A stretch of DNA of 64,000 nt from NCBI GenBank assembly GCA_009780175.1, contig WRAO01000006.1, positions 1 through 64,000 on the forward strand. Reading direction: 5' to 3'. Origin of the DNA: Oscillospiraceae bacterium (lineage in GTDB: Bacteria > Bacillota > Clostridia > Oscillospirales > Oscillospiraceae). Below, in pieces: positions 8,266 to 15,494 of the stretch; position 1 is the stretch's first letter, and the number at the start of each line of letters is the position of its first letter. Made by a program: the position numbers and the translations under genes. The notes beneath the pieces are model-generated. The model saw only the letters and a list, made by a program, of their open reading frames with translations, made no database searches and had not been told where the DNA came from.

Positions 8266-8757
8266 TTATTGTTCGGATAGGGTTGGGTCCCAGTCTTTGC
8301 AGACGTCGATCCATGCTTCTGCGTTTGCTAGGGTGAACATGGTGTCGCAGGCGATTTCTATGGCGCTGTTGCCGCTTCCGCAGGCGGGGAAGACGGTTTG
8401 GAAGCGTTGGAGAGAGATGTCTAGGTAGATGGGGATATGCGGATTGATGCCGAAGGGACAGACGCCGCCTACGGCGTGGCCGGTGAGGGCGAGCACTTCT
8501 TCGGGGGTCAGCATTTTGGCTTTCATTTGGAAATAGTGCCTGAATTTTGGGTTGTCGATTTTTGCGTCTCCGGCGGTGACGATGAGGAATCCGCCGTCTT
8601 CTTTTTGTTGGAAACTGAGGGTTTTGGCGATTTTTGCGGGGATGGTGCCGATGGCGGCGGCTGCGAGATCGACTGTGGCGCTGGAGACGGGGAATTCTAG
8701 GATTTGGTGGGCCATGTTATGTGGTTGGAAGAAGGATTTTACAGTTTCGAGGGACAT
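8266..8757 (-). CDS. YbaK/EbsC-family aminoacyl-tRNA deacylase
   Basis: A 163-residue stand-alone editing domain. Family members hydrolyse mischarged tRNAs, for example Cys-tRNA(Pro), in the cytoplasm. Visible features are KTLSFQQKEDGGFLIVTAGD, the conserved HAVGGVCPFG segment and PIYLDISLQRF near the C-terminus. AGGAG lies about 10 bases before the ATG. It is one of a series of short minus-strand genes with gaps of 20-30 bases, likely one operon with the DUF503 gene and perhaps the amidase gene. Exact specificity within the family is uncertain. Confidence 0.85.
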   Translation of the reverse strand: MSLETVKSFFQPHNMAHQILEFPVSSATVDLAAAAIGTIPAKIAKTLSFQQKEDGGFLIVTAGDAKIDNPKFRHYFQMKAKMLTPEEVLALTGHAVGGVCPFGINPHIPIYLDISLQRFQTVFPACGSGNSAIEIACDTMFTLANAEAWIDVCKDWDPTLSEQ

Positions 8758-8787
8758 GGGGGTGTGCTCCTTTGTTGGGTGTTGGGG

Positions 8788-9063
8788 TTAGAAGGGTTCT
8801 ACGGCGACGAGTTCCGCTTCGGTGTGGGCTTCTAGGAAGCGGATGATCTCGTCCAGCGACTGCTCGGCGTGGGTGGCGGTGTTGGAGACGACGGCGATGC
8901 CGAGGGTTAGGGTTTGGTGGAGGTCTTGGGTGTCCACTTCGGCGATGGAGGCGTTGAAGCGGGAGCGGGTTTTGTCAATCAGGCTCCGGCGGATTTGGCG
9001 TTTGTCTTTGAGGGAGGCGGCGTGTGGGAGGTGGAAGGTGAGGCGGGTGGAGTGGGTGTGCAT
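8788..9063 (-). CDS. DUF503 (YlxP-like) protein
   Basis: A 91-residue protein of the DUF503 family: the N-terminal strand ends in a Ser-Leu-Lys-Asp-Lys-Arg motif (SLKDKRQIRRSLIDKTRSRF), followed by NASIAEVD and the helix HAEQSLDEIIRFLE. In many Bacillota the homologue ylxP lies beside infB/rbfA and is linked to ribosome assembly; here it is away from that cluster. GAGGT precedes the start codon. Confidence 0.82.
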   Translation of the reverse strand: MHTHSTRLTFHLPHAASLKDKRQIRRSLIDKTRSRFNASIAEVDTQDLHQTLTLGIAVVSNTATHAEQSLDEIIRFLEAHTEAELVAVEPF

Positions 9064-9081
9064 GGGGGTGTACCTCGTTCC

Positions 9082-9705
9082 TCAGGGCGCTTTTTTATTT
9101 TGAAGAATCTCTTCTATGTCATTTATAAAAAGAGCAAGTAGTTCGCCCTTCTTCATACCTCTCTTTTTCACGCCTAAGTCTTCACGAATTGCAAACAAGA
9201 TGTTTTCTAGTTGTAGCATACTTTCTGCTAGAGGCGGTTTGCTAGCCAGTGAAATTCTGTATTTTGCCCATCTTCTTACAACCTTATTTGAACCGTACAG
9301 GGTAACTTCTTTTGAAAAAAGAACCATTCGGTTAGTAATTTCTTCGTCACTTATTACTTTTTCCTGCTTGGTGTTCGCCATAATATCAAAAATCAGACTG
9401 ACAAATTCAGAATAAGGCTTTTCCATTTTTGCTCTTAACTCAGCCTTAACTTTGCTGCGATGCTCGGAGGCTTTTATAATAATTGAGATGATTGAGTTAA
9501 CAATCAAACCTAAGACGGTTATTGCACTAGAAATAAGTGCAATAACTAATACAGTATCTAAGGTTGAAACGGTATCTACTAGGCTTAACATACCTGCCCA
9601 CACAACACCAAGACCACTCCACAGAAGTCGCAAAAGCCAAAATGTGATGACCACTAAAACTATTAGGGCAATCATTCCTAGCAATAGATCTTTATTTTTC
9701 CTCAT
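9082..9705 (-). CDS. hypothetical membrane protein of atypical base composition
   Basis: A 207-residue protein starting at 9705 (MRKNKDLLLG), with GGGGGA before it. Two membrane segments are visible (about residues 6-25 and 45-80, the second ending NSIISIIIK), followed by a charged, mostly helical cytoplasmic part ending ILQNKKAP. I recognise no family. The coding sequence is visibly richer in A/T and uses more AAA, ATT and TTA codons than its neighbours, which suggests recent acquisition. It lies between the GC-rich DUF503 and tup genes. Confidence 0.7.
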   Translation of the reverse strand: MRKNKDLLLGMIALIVLVVITFWLLRLLWSGLGVVWAGMLSLVDTVSTLDTVLVIALISSAITVLGLIVNSIISIIIKASEHRSKVKAELRAKMEKPYSEFVSLIFDIMANTKQEKVISDEEITNRMVLFSKEVTLYGSNKVVRRWAKYRISLASKPPLAESMLQLENILFAIREDLGVKKRGMKKGELLALFINDIEEILQNKKAP

Positions 9706-9785
9706 CGTATCCCCCTTAGACACAGTTCAACAAGTGGTACTAGTATATTCCAAAGCCCAAACAATAGCAAGGGCGTCCAAAAGCG

Positions 9786-9818
9786 ATTGCCGCACTTCCA
9801 AAATAGAAGTGCGGCAAT
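9786..9818. terminator. bidirectional-looking hairpin after tupC
   Basis: Perfect 13-bp arms (9786-9798 and 9806-9818) with a 7-base loop. On the minus strand a CTTTTGG tail follows, consistent with termination of the tupABC transcript. Confidence 0.7.
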
Positions 9819-9831
9819 TGTTCTTTAAAAG

Positions 9832-10512
9832 TTACTGCATTTGCACGAACTGTAAATACTGTTGTAACAGCGGATGCTCTGGGTGCAATAAGATATCTTC
9901 AGTCGTCCCCTGCGCTTCGATTCGGCCGTTGGAGAGGAATAGGACCTCGTCGCAGAGGCGGTGGATGTGGGAGAGTTGGTGGGCGCAGATGACGTAGGTA
10001 GCGGGGTCTTTTTGCTGGCGGTCTAGGATGAGGCGCTCAAAGCGGGCCGCGCTTTCCATGTCTAGGTTGGAGAAGGTTTCGTCGATGAAGGTGAGTTTGG
10101 GGGAGAAGATCATGGCGCGGATGAGGGAGAGTTTTTGCTGCTCGCCGGAGGAGAGGCCGGGGGCGTAGGCGTTGCGGTATTTTTGCAGGTCGGCGAGGGT
10201 TAGGTAGTGGTCTACGGTTGCGGGGTCTGGGGGGAGGCCGCGCAGGGTGAGGGGGTAGGTTAGGTTGCGGAGGACGGTGTCATGGATGAGGTAGGGTTTT
10301 TTGAAAACCATGGTGATATCGCGGGGGGTAAGGCCGGGCCAGTCGATGGAGCCGCTGTCTGGGGGGAGCAGGCCTGCCATAAGTTTCATCAGGGTGGTTT
10401 TTCCGCTGCCATTGGGGCCGATGATGCCGTAGATTTTGCCGGGGGTTAAGCTGAGGTGCTCGATCTCTAAGGAGAAGGCGCCGAGGGTCTTTTTGAGCTT
10501 AGAAATTTTCAT
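9832..10512 (-). CDS. tupC: tungstate ABC transporter, ATP-binding protein
   Basis: A 226-residue ATPase subunit. Walker A is GPNGSGKTT, the signature is LSSGEQQKLSLIRAM, and Walker B is LTFIDETFSNLD, where Thr replaces the usual Pro of the DEP triplet. The substrate is inferred from the partner proteins, since tupA is of the tungstate type. The start overlaps the permease gene by 14 bases. It energises import of tungstate for the tungstopterin enzymes encoded further along the window. Confidence 0.87.
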   Translation of the reverse strand: MKISKLKKTLGAFSLEIEHLSLTPGKIYGIIGPNGSGKTTLMKLMAGLLPPDSGSIDWPGLTPRDITMVFKKPYLIHDTVLRNLTYPLTLRGLPPDPATVDHYLTLADLQKYRNAYAPGLSSGEQQKLSLIRAMIFSPKLTFIDETFSNLDMESAARFERLILDRQQKDPATYVICAHQLSHIHRLCDEVLFLSNGRIEAQGTTEDILLHPEHPLLQQYLQFVQMQ

Positions 10513-11170
10513 CGGTGCGCCGCTCCTTTCTGCGGATCAGGCTGATGAGCAGTTGTACGGCGAAGGCGATGAGCATGAGGAGTATGCCGAGGAAGATCGC
10601 TTGGTCGATTTCGCCGCGGTTGCGCAGGAGGGAGATGGAGGTGGTCATGGTGCGCGTGTGGTGGCGGATGTTGCCGCCGACAATCATGATGGCGCCGACT
10701 TCGCTCATGGCGCGTCCGAAACCGGTGACGATGGCGAAGTAGAGCTCGTTGCTGAGTTCTCGGATGAGTAGGATCTTGGTCTGCCAGCGGTTTGCGCCCA
10801 TAGTTTGGGCAAACAGGTGGATGCGCTCGGAATTGCGGGCGGAGGCGGTGTAGACGATGCCGCAGATGATGGGGGTAATTAACAGAACTTGGGCGAGGAC
10901 CATGGCTTCAAAGGTGAAGAGAAGGCCCATGAATCCGAAGGGGCCGTTGCGCATGAGCATGAGATAGACCACGAGGCCGACGACGACGGGCGGCGAGGCC
11001 ATCAAAGTACGATTGATGGCGACGACAAGACGTTTGCCGGTGAAATCGGCGCGGTCGAGCCAGAGGCCGAGGGGGATGCCGAGGATGGCGGAGATTGTGG
11101 TGGACATCAGGGTCATGCGGAGGGTCAATGTGATGATGCCGAGTAGTTCCGCGTCAAGTAGGTCGAGCAT
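10499..11170 (-). CDS. tupB: tungstate ABC transporter, permease
   Basis: A 223-residue inner-membrane permease with about five to six membrane segments. The conserved cytoplasmic loop that contacts the ATPase is seen as AQTMGANRWQTKILLIREL, followed by GFGRAMSEVGAIMIVGGNI, which is typical of TupB/ModB-type permeases. It is separated from tupA by an 89-base gap with a strong hairpin, and overlaps tupC. Confidence 0.87.
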   Translation of the reverse strand: MLDLLDAELLGIITLTLRMTLMSTTISAILGIPLGLWLDRADFTGKRLVVAINRTLMASPPVVVGLVVYLMLMRNGPFGFMGLLFTFEAMVLAQVLLITPIICGIVYTASARNSERIHLFAQTMGANRWQTKILLIRELSNELYFAIVTGFGRAMSEVGAIMIVGGNIRHHTRTMTTSISLLRNRGEIDQAIFLGILLMLIAFAVQLLISLIRRKERRTDENF

Positions 11171-11203
11171 GCCTGAAATCCACCCTTTCTAACTTAATAA
11201 TAG

Positions 11204-11245
11204 GATCGAACGACCACAGAGAGTGGCCTGTGTGGTCGTTCGATC
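11204..11245. promoter_or_regulatory. intercistronic hairpin between tupA and tupB
   Basis: Perfect 15-bp arms (11204-11218 and 11231-11245) with a 12-base loop and no U-run. Such hairpins after binding-protein genes commonly stabilise the upstream mRNA, giving excess binding protein over permease. Confidence 0.6.
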
Positions 11246-11259
11246 TATGTCGGATCTAT

Positions 11260-12150
11260 CTATGCTTCGGGGAAAAAGAGGGGTTGACCGAATTGTTCGA
11301 CGCCGAATTCGGCGATGAGGGCTTGCGTGGACGGACTTGTGATCCAGTCGATGAAAGCCTGTGCGCCTATGGGGTGTTCGGTTGTCGCGACGACCATGAC
11401 GCCGTAGGGGTTGAGCAGGAGCGGGCTGCCCTCGGAGACGATGATGAGGTTGCCGACATTGGGATAGGCGAGCCATGTGGCGCGGTCGGAGAGGGTGAAG
11501 GCGTCAAGCTCCACGGTCATGCCGAGGGTTGCGCCCATGCCTTGTCCGACTTCGATGTATCTGGTGTTGTCTTCGGGCGTCAGGCCCAGATGTTCCCAGA
11601 TTTGGAGTTCGCGGATATGTGTGCCGGAGTTATCGCCGCGGGAGACGAAGGGGAGATTTTGCTCGAGGATGGCGGCGAAGGCCTCTTCGATGTCTAGGTT
11701 GTGCGCGATTGGGCCGTCGCTCGGGCCGACGATGACGAAGTCGTTGTACATGACGTCGTGCCGGCGTTCGGCGTAGCCTTCGGCGACGAATCTGTCTTCT
11801 TCGGTGCGGGCGTGAACGAGGAGGACATCGGCCTCACCGTCGCGGCCTAGTTGCAAGGCCGCGCCTGTTCCGACGGAGATGACACGAATGTCCCAGCCGG
11901 TTTGTGCGGTGAAGTCCGGCAGGATGAAGTCTAAGAGGCCGGAGTCTTCGGTGCTGGTAGTGGTGGCGAGGGTAATCATGCCGGTTTGTGGGGCTGGCTC
12001 TGGCGTTGGATCGGGAGCTGGGGTTTCAACTGGGGCTGGGGTTGGCGGCGCTGGTGTTGGTGTGGCGGCGGGCTGCCCGCCGCAGCCGGACAAGAGGAGC
12101 ATGAGCGCGAGCGCGAGTACGGCAAACAGGGCAAATGTGTTTCTTTTCAT
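11260..12150 (-). CDS. tupA: tungstate-binding lipoprotein
   Basis: A 296-residue substrate-binding protein. The start at 12150 (MKRNTFALFAV) has GGAGGT upstream. A lipoprotein signal peptide ends in LLLSGC, followed by a Pro/Thr-rich linker of about 30 residues and the mature domain. That domain begins with the TTTSTEDSGLLDFILPDF segment typical of TupA proteins (Thr/Ser ligands for the oxyanion), and then shows GTGAALQLGRDGEADVLLVH and SRGDNSGTH. It delivers tungstate to TupBC at the membrane surface. The gene sits behind a terminator-containing leader. Confidence 0.9.
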   Translation of the reverse strand: MKRNTFALFAVLALALMLLLSGCGGQPAATPTPAPPTPAPVETPAPDPTPEPAPQTGMITLATTTSTEDSGLLDFILPDFTAQTGWDIRVISVGTGAALQLGRDGEADVLLVHARTEEDRFVAEGYAERRHDVMYNDFVIVGPSDGPIAHNLDIEEAFAAILEQNLPFVSRGDNSGTHIRELQIWEHLGLTPEDNTRYIEVGQGMGATLGMTVELDAFTLSDRATWLAYPNVGNLIIVSEGSPLLLNPYGVMVVATTEHPIGAQAFIDWITSPSTQALIAEFGVEQFGQPLFFPEA

Positions 12151-12186
12151 GTTTGAACCTCCCATTTTTGCGCCAAGAGACGACAA

Positions 12187-12381
12187 GAAAAAATACGCCT
12201 ACAGGAGAGGCGTAAAAGGAAGGTTCAAAGCGATAAAGCTTCGAACAGAGGTAGCATTCCCTTTACACATGGAAGGCAGAGCGGTTTCCCGCTGTACCCT
12301 GACGCTCCGGGCCCCATGGCTTGCGCGGTAGGGGAAGGGAGTCGGAAATGGCGTATTTAATTTGCGCCGCACGGCGGACTT
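12187..12381 (-). ncRNA. structured leader of tupABC, candidate cofactor riboswitch
   Basis: Transcription should start near 12381. A closing helix pairs 12335-12340 with 12258-12263. Inside it lie a CCCC/GGGG helix and a 10-bp helix (12275-12284 with 12289-12298, one mismatch, one wobble) capped by a GAAA tetraloop on the minus strand. A further small hairpin (about 12224-12246) and the terminator follow. The architecture of a multi-branched aptamer plus terminator is what riboswitches look like. Known molybdenum/tungsten cofactor riboswitches precede such transport genes in Clostridia, but I could not confirm the consensus by eye. Confidence 0.55.
12188..12214 (-). terminator. leader terminator upstream of tupA
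   Basis: Minus-strand hairpin TACGCCT/AGGCGTA with a 7-base loop, followed by six U residues. It lies 38 bases before the tupA start codon and 174 bases after the promoter -10, so it would control readthrough into tupABC rather than end an upstream gene. Confidence 0.75.
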
Positions 12382-12387
12382 GTACCC

Positions 12388-12416
12388 ATCATACCGCATG
12401 CAAAACCGAATGTCAA
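12388..12416 (-). promoter_or_regulatory. tupABC promoter
   Basis: Minus strand: consensus -35 TTGACA (12416-12411), 17-base spacer, -10 TATGAT (12393-12388). Confidence 0.8.
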
Positions 12417-12433
12417 TCAGCGGGCGGAAGACC

Positions 12434-12462
12434 TTGACATGCAACCTGCGGCGGGATATGAT
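12434..12462 (+). promoter_or_regulatory. moaC promoter
   Basis: -35 TTGACA (12434-12439), 17-base spacer, -10 TATGAT (12457-12462), 37 bases before the moaC ATG. It uses the same hexamers and spacing as the divergent tup promoter; the two -35 boxes are 17 bases apart. Confidence 0.8.
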
Positions 12463-12498
12463 GAAGGCGTATCTTGTTGGGAAGAGAGGGGTCGCGCT

Positions 12499-12972
12499 AT
12501 GACGCAATTTACACACTTTGACGAACAAGGCAACGCTGTGATGGTGGATGTCAGCCAGAAACAGGCGACGACACGCGTGGCCGTCGCCGAAGGACGCATT
12601 AAGATGAGCGCGGCGTGTTATGAGTCGGTGGGGCAGGGGTCGATGAAGAAGGGCGATGTGTTGGGCGTTGCCAGAATCGCCGGGATTATGGCGACAAAGC
12701 AGACGCCTGCGCTGATTCCGCTTTGTCATCCGCTGGCGATCGAAAAAGCCGCGATTGATTTTGAACTTGACCCGGACGAGTGCGAAATTCGGGCGACGTG
12801 TACCGTGAAAACGAGCGGGGTCACGGGGGTGGAGATGGAGGCTTTGACGGGGGTCAGCGTCTGTCTGCTCACGATTTATGATATGTGTAAGGCGGTTGAT
12901 AAGGGCATGGAGATCACGGGGATCCAACTGCTGGAAAAGAGTGGCGGGAAAAGCGGGACGTATCGGAAATAA
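12499..12972 (+). CDS. moaC: cyclic pyranopterin monophosphate synthase MoaC
   Basis: Converts the MoaA product (3',8-cyclo-GTP) to cyclic pyranopterin monophosphate, the first stable molybdopterin precursor. The 157-residue protein has [30 protein letters not shown] and [20 protein letters not shown], followed by KAVDKGMEI and the C-terminal KSGGKSG. I chose the ATG at 12499 (MTQFTHF), preceded by AGAGGGG; an upstream in-frame ATG lies inside the promoter. The MOSC-MogA gene follows closely. Confidence 0.94.
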   Translation: MTQFTHFDEQGNAVMVDVSQKQATTRVAVAEGRIKMSAACYESVGQGSMKKGDVLGVARIAGIMATKQTPALIPLCHPLAIEKAAIDFELDPDECEIRATCTVKTSGVTGVEMEALTGVSVCLLTIYDMCKAVDKGMEITGIQLLEKSGGKSGTYRK

Positions 12973-12993
12973 TGAATGGCAGGAGGCGGGGCT

Positions 12994-13941
12994 ATGGAAA
13001 AAAGAACAGGGGTTGTGAAGGCGGTTTGTCTCAGCGATGTGCGCGGGGTACAGAAGAAGAATGTGGAGCGTGCGCGCTTTCAGACTACGTGGGGGATGGA
13101 AGGCGATGCGCATGGCGGTGACTGGCATCGTCAGGTGAGCCTGCTGTCTTATGATAAGGTCAAGAACTTCAACGAACTTGGGGCGGGGGTTTCGCATGGG
13201 GATTTCGGCGAGAACCTCATTGTAGAGGGGATTGATTTTCGTGCTCTGCCGCCGGGGACGCGACTGCAATGCGGAGATTGTGTGCTGGAACTCACGCAGA
13301 TCGGTAAGGAGTGCCATTCGCATTGCCAGATTTACCATAAGATGGGCGACTGCATCATGCCGCGCGAGGGCGTGTTTGCGCGGGTGGTGCGGGATGGGAC
13401 CATCGCGGTGGGAGACGGTATGGCGGTTGTAGACGAGCCCATGCCGCTGCGGGCGGCGATTTTGACGCTCAGTGATAAAGGATCCAAAGGGGAGCGAGAC
13501 GATCAGAGCGGCCCTGTGATTGCGGAGATGCTGGAGAGCGCGAGGTATCGTGTCGTGGCGCAGAACTTGTTGCCGGATGAGCGGAGCAAGATCGAGGCAT
13601 CGCTCGTCAACTTTGCGGACAGGCGGGGTGTAGACCTCATTCTAACCACAGGCGGAACCGGATTTTCGCGCCGGGATGTGACGCCGGAGGCGACCATTGC
13701 CGTCGCGGAGCGGATGGTGCCCGGCATTGCGGAGGCAATCCGCGCGCATTCGATGCAGATTACAGGCCGCGCGATGCTGAGTCGCGGAGTGGCGGTGATC
13801 CGCGGGGGGACGCTGATTGTCAATCTGCCGGGCAGTCCGAAGGCTGTGCGGGAGAGCTTAGAATGTGTGCTTCCGCATTTGGCGCATGGGATCGAGGTTT
13901 TGCGCGGAGACGCGCGGGAGTGTGCGGCTATAGAAGAGTGA
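12994..13941 (+). CDS. MOSC domain - MogA/MoaB fusion protein
   Basis: A 315-residue two-domain protein. Residues about 1-150 form a MOSC domain (QVSLLSYDKVKNF, HGDFGENLIVEG, GKECHSHCQIY with the conserved Cys of the family). Residues about 155-310 form a MogA/MoaB-type domain (AAILTLSDKGSKGERDDQSG, LILTTGGTGFSRRDVTPEAT, VNLPGSPKAVRESL) that adenylylates molybdopterin before metal insertion. The start at 12994 has AGGAGG upstream. MOSC domains are linked to sulfur or cofactor carriage. The fusion suggests a combined handling step in Mo/W cofactor assembly. Confidence 0.9.
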   Translation: MEKRTGVVKAVCLSDVRGVQKKNVERARFQTTWGMEGDAHGGDWHRQVSLLSYDKVKNFNELGAGVSHGDFGENLIVEGIDFRALPPGTRLQCGDCVLELTQIGKECHSHCQIYHKMGDCIMPREGVFARVVRDGTIAVGDGMAVVDEPMPLRAAILTLSDKGSKGERDDQSGPVIAEMLESARYRVVAQNLLPDERSKIEASLVNFADRRGVDLILTTGGTGFSRRDVTPEATIAVAERMVPGIAEAIRAHSMQITGRAMLSRGVAVIRGGTLIVNLPGSPKAVRESLECVLPHLAHGIEVLRGDARECAAIEE

Positions 13942-13970
13942 CAAAAAGAGAATGTTGCGGCGAGATTTTC

Positions 13971-13999
13971 TTGACAAAAGTGCTGTTTTGAACTATATT
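13971..13999 (+). promoter_or_regulatory. promoter of the AOR maturation operon
   Basis: -35 TTGACA (13971-13976), 17-base spacer, -10 TATATT (13994-13999), 30 bases after the MOSC-MogA stop codon. Confidence 0.8.
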
Positions 14000-14005
14000 G
14001 AAAGT

Positions 14006-14105
14006 AACTCCGAGTCGGCAATCGCCGACCTATGGGTCGATTGAGAAGGTCGGCCTGCCATGTTTGCAAAGGAGCCTCTATTTAAGGGGGCTTCTTTTTG
14101 TTTTC
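14006..14105 (+). ncRNA. structured leader with terminator, candidate riboswitch
   Basis: About 100 bases between the promoter and the first reading frame fold well. One form pairs GTCGGC with GCCGAC around AATC. An alternative pairs CAATC..GACC with GGTCGATTG (bulge GCC, loop TATG); the two helices are mutually exclusive. An intrinsic terminator follows. The terminator arm (AAGGGGG) is also the only ribosome-binding-like sequence for the next gene, so control may be transcriptional or translational. The ligand is unknown; a tungsten/molybdenum cofactor is the natural guess from context. Confidence 0.5.
14071..14105 (+). terminator. leader terminator upstream of the radical SAM/AOR genes
   Basis: AGCCTCT pairs with GGGGGCT across a short A/T loop (wobble pairs included), followed by TTCTTTTTGTTTT. 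It precedes, rather than follows, the operon genes. Confidence 0.7.
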
Positions 14106-14361
14106 TTATCGGGACTGTTCCATCATAAGCGCGATTCCGCTGTGGGAGATTCAGGCGTATCTCGCGGAGCTCGGCGCGGTGGCGGCGTCTGAGTTGGTCT
14201 ATACATACGCGGGGCTTGAGATAGAGGTTTCCGCTTGCGCAAGTGATGTGGCGCAAAGTCTCTGTATCCCGCGGCATAGCATCCATGTGCGGGGCGACAA
14301 AGCGTTGGCGGAACAGTTTTTGACCGCGTTTCGATTTCGATTTTTATCTGCCGGAGGGTAA
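14098..14361 (+). CDS. small protein of unknown function preceding the W-enzyme maturase
   Basis: An 87-residue frame with TTG start at 14098 (AAGGGGG 7 bases upstream), ending one base before the radical SAM start codon; close coupling supports that it is real. No ATG start is available. The sequence reads SAIPLWEIQAYLAELG, then a predicted strand-rich middle (LVYTYAGLEIEVSACASDVA) and ends FRFRFLSAGG. The terminal Gly-Gly recalls ubiquitin-like sulfur carriers, but the fold is not recognisable. I do not know its function. It may be a peptide partner of the neighbouring radical SAM enzyme. Confidence 0.6.
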   Translation: MFSYRDCSIISAIPLWEIQAYLAELGAVAASELVYTYAGLEIEVSACASDVAQSLCIPRHSIHVRGDKALAEQFLTAFRFRFLSAGG

Positions 14362-14362
14362 G

Positions 14363-15409
14363 ATGCTCCACTACCACGACAGCATTCAGAAACTATACAT
14401 AGAACTCACCCAATTCTGTAATCTCAACTGCCCCGCTTGCTTTCGGAGCAATTGGACACATCCGCCTGTGCATATGACGGAGGCGGTGTTTGAAAAGGTC
14501 CGCGCGGAAGCTGCATCTGTGGCGACGGTTGTTGTCGGCGGGGTTGGGGAGGCGACGGCGCATCCGGAATTTGACCAGTATTCGCGGCGGTTGGGCCATG
14601 AGAACATGGAACTGACAAGCAACGCGTACCATTGGGACGCGGATACGGTGCGGACGATGTTGGATTGTTATCAAAAAGTGACCGTTTCGGTAGATGGTCT
14701 GCCACCCACTTTTTTCGAAGCGCGCGGATTTGCCTTTGAGGTCATGGCCGAGAACGTCCGGCGGCTCGTTGCGGCGAAGAAGGCCGCGCGGAGTAAATTT
14801 CCCCGGATTCACGCGCAGCTTACTTTGTCAAAGGACAATTTGCACGATGTCAGGGGATTGATTCCGTTGCTCAAGCAGATTGGGTTTGAGCGGTTTGTGA
14901 TATCGAATCTGCTGCCGCAAACGGAGCGGGATAAGGATAAGATTGTGTATACGCCTTATTTGTCGAAGGAGCTTCGAGCGTTTGTGCATGCGTGGTATCC
15001 GGTTGCTTCGGTGAACCAATTGCCGACGCAACTTCCGCAGACCAAGTTTAACGCCGAACACCGATGTGCGTTTGTGGAAGACGGCGCGCTTTTTATTACG
15101 GCGGCGGGCAATGTGGCGCCCTGTTATCGCTTTGCGCACGATGGGCAGGAATATGTGTTTGGGCGGCAGAAGAAGGTGCGGGCGGTTTCTTTTGGAAGTT
15201 TGTTGGAGAATCGCTTGTCTGAGATTTGGGAGCAGACGGACTATAAGACCTTCCGTTTTCAAAACTATGCCAGCCGCTACCCATCCTGCATTGACTGCGA
15301 CTATGTGGAGTGCTGTGATTACATCACAACGAGCGAGGCGGATTGCCGGGCCAACGAGCCGTCTTGCGCGGACTGCCTGTGGTGCAGGGGCTTGATTGCG
15401 TGCCCGTGA
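14363..15409 (+). CDS. radical SAM/SPASM protein, tungsten-enzyme maturase type
   Basis: A 348-residue radical SAM enzyme. The 4Fe-4S site that cleaves SAM is CNLNCPAC (C-x3-C-x2-C, residues about 18-25). The C-terminal third is rich in Cys (CAFVEDG; SCIDCDYVECCDY; CRANEPSCADCLWC), typical of SPASM-type auxiliary clusters. Among families, the best fit is the tungsten cofactor oxidoreductase radical SAM maturase, encoded next to AOR in many anaerobes, which is the context here: AOR follows 85 bases downstream. The modification it makes is not established. Confidence 0.87.
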   Translation: MLHYHDSIQKLYIELTQFCNLNCPACFRSNWTHPPVHMTEAVFEKVRAEAASVATVVVGGVGEATAHPEFDQYSRRLGHENMELTSNAYHWDADTVRTMLDCYQKVTVSVDGLPPTFFEARGFAFEVMAENVRRLVAAKKAARSKFPRIHAQLTLSKDNLHDVRGLIPLLKQIGFERFVISNLLPQTERDKDKIVYTPYLSKELRAFVHAWYPVASVNQLPTQLPQTKFNAEHRCAFVEDGALFITAAGNVAPCYRFAHDGQEYVFGRQKKVRAVSFGSLLENRLSEIWEQTDYKTFRFQNYASRYPSCIDCDYVECCDYITTSEADCRANEPSCADCLWCRGLIACP

Positions 15410-15494
15410 TAGATCGGAACCTGTTTAGTCAGACTATTTGGTGGTTTGACTGTGGTTAATAAGAGAGAGCTATCATAAAAGGAGGAAATCATCT

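Noticed and set aside
12199..13338. Long minus-strand frame opposite moaC and the MOSC-MogA gene
   Set aside because: Shadow of two clear genes; it also crosses the tup promoter and leader.
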